Shown piece after piece: positions 51,900 to 55,701 of a DNA stretch of 55,701 nt. Location: positions 1-55,701 of the forward strand of contig UQCR01000033.1 in NCBI GenBank assembly GCA_900539655.1. The letters run 5' to 3'. Position 1 is the stretch's first letter, and every line of letters starts with the position of its first letter. The position numbers were made by a program, and so were the translations under genes. The stretch comes from an uncultured Robinsoniella sp. Lineage in GTDB: Bacteria; Bacillota; Clostridia; Lachnospirales; Lachnospiraceae. Under the pieces are notes generated by a model. The model ran no database searches, was not told the origin of the DNA, and worked only from the letters and a program-made list of their open reading frames with translations.

Positions 51900-54425
51900 A
51901 TGATTCTTAAAAGGATGGCAGGAGTAGTGATGGCAGCAATGTTGTTAACAACCTTCTTGACAGGGTGTTCCTCGAATGAAACCCGGCAGTCAGATGGCAG
52001 TAATGGCACTGATAAAGGGAATACAAAAGAGGCTGCAGCTATGGGAAGATATTTGGAAGAAGATGTTAATCTTCCGGAAGGAATTACAGATATACAGTCA
52101 TTGTGTGAAATGGAAGACGGAAGCCTGCGGTTAGCAGGAACGGGTGAGTCCTATACAGGCGGTGTCTGGGAAACAAAGGATCAGGGGAAGAAGTGGAATA
52201 AAATATTTGACTATCCCGAAGAATTAAAGGGAAATGAAATGAAGTTTTTAACTTCCGTAGCGCTGTCACCAAAGGGAGGTGCAGCTGCGATCACTACCGA
52301 TTATTCTAAGGTAGATATGCAAAGCGGGCAGGGGAATGTAGATACCGGTTACTGGATGTTGGATGAAACCGGTAAAGCAGCTTCATTGCCGGTTGCCCTG
52401 GGAAACAGCCAGGCAGGTAATCAGAGTACGAACATATCCAGTCAGGAACCGGTGAGTGAGGGGCAGGAACCGGTCAGTGAAGGTCAGGAAAAAGACGGAG
52501 CAGAAAACCCGGATGTACAGTTGAGCAGTGTGGAGAAAGAAGTCGCTGATAGTGATAGTACCGAGGTTCAATCCGGCGGTGAAAATGCGGGACAAAATGC
52601 CCAGATGGAAATACCCCAGTATCTGAACAGCTGGAAATATGCACCGGACAACAACTTAGTAGGAATGGGAATGGATGGGAAAATCCACATTATTGATCCG
52701 GCAAGCGGAGCAGTGTTAAGGTCTATTGAAAACAGTGATGCGTATTTTACGAACATTGGTTTTGTGGGAAATACACTGGCGGCATATGCAAGCAACGGAG
52801 TTTATTACTATGATATGACTACCGGGAGCGCACTGGAAAAAGATGAGGTATTAAATGAGCAGCTTGGTACCAACAGTGAAAGCAGCGGCATTTCATTTGG
52901 CGGAAGCGATTCATCTGTTCTTCTGCAGGGAGGCAAAGAAGATAATATTTTATATTATTGTAATAAAGATGGTATTTTCCGTCATGTCCTGGGTGGTAAC
53001 GTATCTGAACAGCTGGTAGACGGATCCCTGAATTCTATGGCTGATCCAAGTGTTTTATTCAGCAATTTGGCGGCTATGAAGGACGGCGTGTTCTTCCTGG
53101 CTTTCAGGAAAGATATGGGCAGCCATCTGGTTCGGTATACATATTCCGAAGATACGCCGTCTGTTCCGGAAAAAGAAGTGAATATCTATTCTTTGAATGA
53201 AAATGCGGAAGTGAGGCAGGCAATTGCATTATTCCAGAAACAAAATCAGGATACCCGTGTCAACTATGAAGTAGGGCTTACAGGCGATGACGGAGTTACG
53301 GTATCAGATGCAATCCGAACCTTAAATACGAATATTATGGCTGGAAAAGGACCGGATCTGTTTATATTAGACGGAATGTCTATAGATTCTTATGAAAATA
53401 AAGGCCTTCTGGCTGATATGAGTGAAATCATCAAGAAAGTATCAGAGCAGGACGGCTTTCTGGAGAATATCACGAAGCCATATGAAAAAGATGGCAAGAC
53501 CTATGCAATTCCAACCAGATTTATTGTACCCGGAATTCAGTCCGGCAAGAAGAACCTGGATGGAATCAAAGATTTAACGACCCTGGCAGCTACCTTGGAA
53601 GGCCTGAAGCAGGAAAATTCAGAAAAAGATATTCTGGGATTCCGCCAGCCGGAGGATTTGGTAAAACGCCTGTATGACACATGTTCAAGAGAGTGGATAA
53701 ATGAAGACGGCACCTTAAAAGAAGACGCATTAAAAGAATTTTTTACCCAGCTAAAGAAAATCTATGATCTTGATAAAAAAGAGGCAGAGGCAGATGGCTA
53801 TAACGCTATATCTATGAATTTTGGCGGTTTTTCACACCTAAGCGGTATCGCAGATAATTCCATGAGCTATCTTGCGGGAAGTACCATGGCTAATTTAGGA
53901 AATATCAATTCCATAAATGACCTTATGCAGGTATTGGCGATTAATGAAAAGTTAAAAGACAGTGGATATAAGACGCTGGATGGCCAGGCTTCAAAAGTCT
54001 TTGTACCTGGGACAATGATTGGTATCAGCAGTAAGGCTGTTAACAAAGAGTCTGCTGAAAAACTGGCATCCTTCATGTTGTCCAAAGATGCACAGACCGT
54101 AAGCCAGGGAGGCGGATTCCCGGTAAATAAAGCAGCACTTGATGAAATTTTTACAGAAGAAGCAGGTACCAGTGTTCCGGCGATGGCGATTTCTACCATT
54201 AGTGAAAGCGGCGTAGATCTCTCCCTGGAGCTGAAATGGCCTACAAAAGAACAGGCTGCAGAATTTAAAGCATTAGCCGAGGGGTTGACTACACCTGCAA
54301 ATACAGACGGCATTATACGGGAAGCGGTATACAGTGCAGCAGATGACTGCCTGAATGGAACTGTAAGTATCGATGAAGCGGTAAAAGCAGTTATGCAGAA
54401 AGTAAATCTTTATCTTTCGGAGTAA
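51900..54425 (+). CDS. extracellular solute-binding lipoprotein with N-terminal propeller-like region
   Basis: An 841-aa lipoprotein (lipobox LTGC, Cys23). The first 400 residues look like beta-propeller blades (KWNKIFDYPEELKG, FLTSVALSPKGGAAA, KIHIIDPASGAVLRS), interrupted by an acidic linker with EPVSEGQ repeats. The last 415 residues are a family 1-type solute-binding domain (EVRQAIALFQKQNQDTRVNYE, GKGPDLFILDGMSIDSYENKG, FMLSKDAQTVSQGGGFPVNK). This length is about twice a normal binding protein. AGGAGG ribosome site. No transporter permeases follow, so it may act as a sensor or co-receptor for the kinase encoded 100 bp upstream. Confidence 0.83.
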   Translation: MILKRMAGVVMAAMLLTTFLTGCSSNETRQSDGSNGTDKGNTKEAAAMGRYLEEDVNLPEGITDIQSLCEMEDGSLRLAGTGESYTGGVWETKDQGKKWNKIFDYPEELKGNEMKFLTSVALSPKGGAAAITTDYSKVDMQSGQGNVDTGYWMLDETGKAASLPVALGNSQAGNQSTNISSQEPVSEGQEPVSEGQEKDGAENPDVQLSSVEKEVADSDSTEVQSGGENAGQNAQMEIPQYLNSWKYAPDNNLVGMGMDGKIHIIDPASGAVLRSIENSDAYFTNIGFVGNTLAAYASNGVYYYDMTTGSALEKDEVLNEQLGTNSESSGISFGGSDSSVLLQGGKEDNILYYCNKDGIFRHVLGGNVSEQLVDGSLNSMADPSVLFSNLAAMKDGVFFLAFRKDMGSHLVRYTYSEDTPSVPEKEVNIYSLNENAEVRQAIALFQKQNQDTRVNYEVGLTGDDGVTVSDAIRTLNTNIMAGKGPDLFILDGMSIDSYENKGLLADMSEIIKKVSEQDGFLENITKPYEKDGKTYAIPTRFIVPGIQSGKKNLDGIKDLTTLAATLEGLKQENSEKDILGFRQPEDLVKRLYDTCSREWINEDGTLKEDALKEFFTQLKKIYDLDKKEAEADGYNAISMNFGGFSHLSGIADNSMSYLAGSTMANLGNINSINDLMQVLAINEKLKDSGYKTLDGQASKVFVPGTMIGISSKAVNKESAEKLASFMLSKDAQTVSQGGGFPVNKAALDEIFTEEAGTSVPAMAISTISESGVDLSLELKWPTKEQAAEFKALAEGLTTPANTDGIIREAVYSAADDCLNGTVSIDEAVKAVMQKVNLYLSE

Positions 54426-54499
54426 AATGCTATCGGATATAAAGTGTATCACACAGCTGCCGGAGAGCAACTTTAAGACACACTCTGGAAAGACAAATT

Positions 54500-54545
54500 A
54501 AAGCAGCCGGTTGGATCGTATATCAAATCCAGCCGGCTGCTTTTG
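54500..54545. terminator. bidirectional intrinsic terminator
   Basis: AAAGCAGCCGGTTGGAT pairs with ATCCAGCCGGCTGCTTT (one G-U) around a 10-nt loop and ends in TTTT. It serves the lipoprotein gene and probably the convergent transporter genes. Confidence 0.85.
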
Positions 54546-54572
54546 GTTGCAGCAAAACAAACACAGTGCGTA

Positions 54573-55133
54573 TTAATAGATAAAATAGCCCGCAATGCCG
54601 GAAAGCACCATAACCAGAATCGGATTCCATTTCCACTTACGGAGAAGAAACAGGCAGGCTCCAAATAGGAAACAGGCAAAAATATCCGGATGCAATGTAG
54701 CAATATCCAATTCAGATGTTCCGCAAAAAGCAATCAGAAGGATTACACCTGCGGAGGATGCAATCAGTCCGGCTGATACGGCTTTTAACCCGGTTAATAC
54801 ATGGAACATATAGTGGTTGCTGCGATATTTATTAAAAAATCGGTATAGGAGTATGGATATGATAAATCCGAACAGAATGCATCCGATAGTAGCAGTAATA
54901 GCTCCTGGTATGCCAGCAATTCTCAGCCCCGTAAAAGTTGAGGTGTTGACCGCCAGTGGACCGGGTGTCATCTGGGAAATTGTAATAATATCTGTGAATT
55001 CCTGCAGTGTAAGCCAGTGTTCCAGATCAACTACCTGTTCCTGGATCAGGGGAATTGTGGCGTAGCCCCCTCCGATGCTGAACAGTCCGATCTGGGTAAA
55101 TCTGTAAAAAAGCATGAGCAGCAGTTTTGTCAT
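54573..55133 (-). CDS. chromate transporter, second CHR half
   Basis: A 186-aa polytopic membrane protein with a single CHR domain (ChrA family). FSIGGGYATIPLIQEQVV near the N-terminus and ISQMTPGPLAVNTSTFTGLRIAG are family signatures. Short CHR proteins work as pairs of oppositely oriented halves. It overlaps the first half gene by 4 bp. Many such pairs occur in anaerobes without known chromate exposure, so the true anion substrate is uncertain. Confidence 0.92.
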   Translation of the reverse strand: MTKLLLMLFYRFTQIGLFSIGGGYATIPLIQEQVVDLEHWLTLQEFTDIITISQMTPGPLAVNTSTFTGLRIAGIPGAITATIGCILFGFIISILLYRFFNKYRSNHYMFHVLTGLKAVSAGLIASSAGVILLIAFCGTSELDIATLHPDIFACFLFGACLFLLRKWKWNPILVMVLSGIAGYFIY

Positions 55134-55693
55134 ACAGCCACCTCATTTCTGCGGATAAAACATTCCAGCAGACATAGCAGGGCGCTGGCTACGATAATCA
55201 GAGCAGCGTTAATATGCAGAAAGAAGCTGGCAATAAAAGCAAGGGGAATTAAAATTGAAAAAAACAACCTGCCTTCTTTGAAAATGCCGCGGCACATGTC
55301 GTAGACCAGATCTACGATTAATGCGGCAACTCCGGCTTCCATTCCCTTTAAAATGCTGGATACCACCGTATTGTCGCGAAATGCCTGATAACCGGCACTG
55401 ATTACGGATAAGATGAGAAGTGCGGGCAGGACAGAAGCCACACCGCTGATAATGGCGCCCTTTAAACCGGCGGTTTTATAGCCGGCAAGCACGGAGAGAT
55501 TGACGGCGATTGCTCCAGGAGAGGACTGTGCGATTGCAGCCATATCCAGAAGTTCGGATTCGCTTAACAGGTTTTTGTTCTGAACAAAATATTTTCGGAT
55601 CATGGGAATGACTACGTAGCCGCCGCCGAAAGTAAAAGCGCTGATAAAGAAGTTAATTCCAAAAAGCCAGCAGAGCAGATGTATTTTTTTCAT
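55130..55693 (-). CDS. chromate transporter, first CHR half
   Basis: A 187-aa CHR-domain protein, homologous to its neighbour. AFTFGGGYVVIPMIRKYFVQ and IAQSSPGAIAVNLSVLAGYKTAG are the conserved motifs. The start codon lies 8 bp from the window edge, so the ribosome site and promoter are outside. ATGA overlap with the second half indicates translational coupling and a 1:1 heterodimer. Confidence 0.9.
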   Translation of the reverse strand: MKKIHLLCWLFGINFFISAFTFGGGYVVIPMIRKYFVQNKNLLSESELLDMAAIAQSSPGAIAVNLSVLAGYKTAGLKGAIISGVASVLPALLILSVISAGYQAFRDNTVVSSILKGMEAGVAALIVDLVYDMCRGIFKEGRLFFSILIPLAFIASFFLHINAALIIVASALLCLLECFIRRNEVAV

Positions 55694-55701
55694 AAATGAA
55701 A

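Overview
The window looks like chromosomal DNA of an anaerobic, spore-forming, gut-type member of the Lachnospiraceae (Clostridia). The evidence is low to moderate GC, strong AGGAGG-type ribosome sites, a spoIIA-sigF-spoVA sporulation block, and many very large secreted carbohydrate-active proteins carrying F5/8C-like, FIVAR, Big_2, Fn3 and BspA-like leucine-rich modules. The species cannot be named from sequence alone. I see no rRNA, tRNA or CRISPR.

Region A (1-21.7 kb) is a glycan-foraging island. It holds three giant exported enzymes: GH127-type (264-5264), GH98-like (9359-13273, minus) and GH106-like (17417-21604). Each sits next to a different kind of regulator: AraC (5343-6209), a one-component HTH protein (13608-15098), and a protein with two GntR-type winged helices (15740-17170). 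A UROD/MetE-like barrel protein lies beside the AraC gene. Between the UROD-like and GH98 genes is a cassette of about 1.7 kb bounded by 55-bp inverted repeats. It carries a MarR-GNAT operon whose consensus promoter has a perfect palindromic operator in its spacer.

Region B (21.8-39.6 kb) is the most unusual part. A tyrosine recombinase gene (21845-22726) is followed 3 bp later by a recombination-type site (9-bp inverted arms, 6-bp asymmetric spacer). A second copy lies about 300 bp away in inverted orientation. The roughly 276-bp segment between them contains a promoter-like sequence now pointing away from the downstream genes, and an intrinsic terminator behind it. This has the architecture of a phase-variable invertible promoter. 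Downstream lies a signalling and surface locus: a V4R sensor, a soluble GHKL histidine kinase, a LytTR response regulator, a second LytTR protein whose receiver has lost its phospho-aspartate, an HD-GYP phosphodiesterase, a 1349-aa exported protein, a short protein with a sortase-like tail, a small exported beta-rich protein, two paralogous membrane-anchored proteins and a lipoprotein. A 1767-aa exported protein with three SGNH esterase domains follows under its own putative promoter. I infer an on/off switch that places cell-surface and c-di-GMP-linked functions under stochastic control.

Region C (39.7-48.0 kb) is conserved core: folC, a 48-aa gene overlapping it, a zinc-ribbon/TPR membrane protein, spoIIAA-spoIIAB-sigF, a 52-aa membrane protein gene, and spoVAA, AB, AC, AD and AE. 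Region D (48.1-55.7 kb) holds glycerol dehydrogenase, an OmpR-type two-component system next to a large solute-binding lipoprotein, and a split chromate-transporter pair on the minus strand at the right edge.
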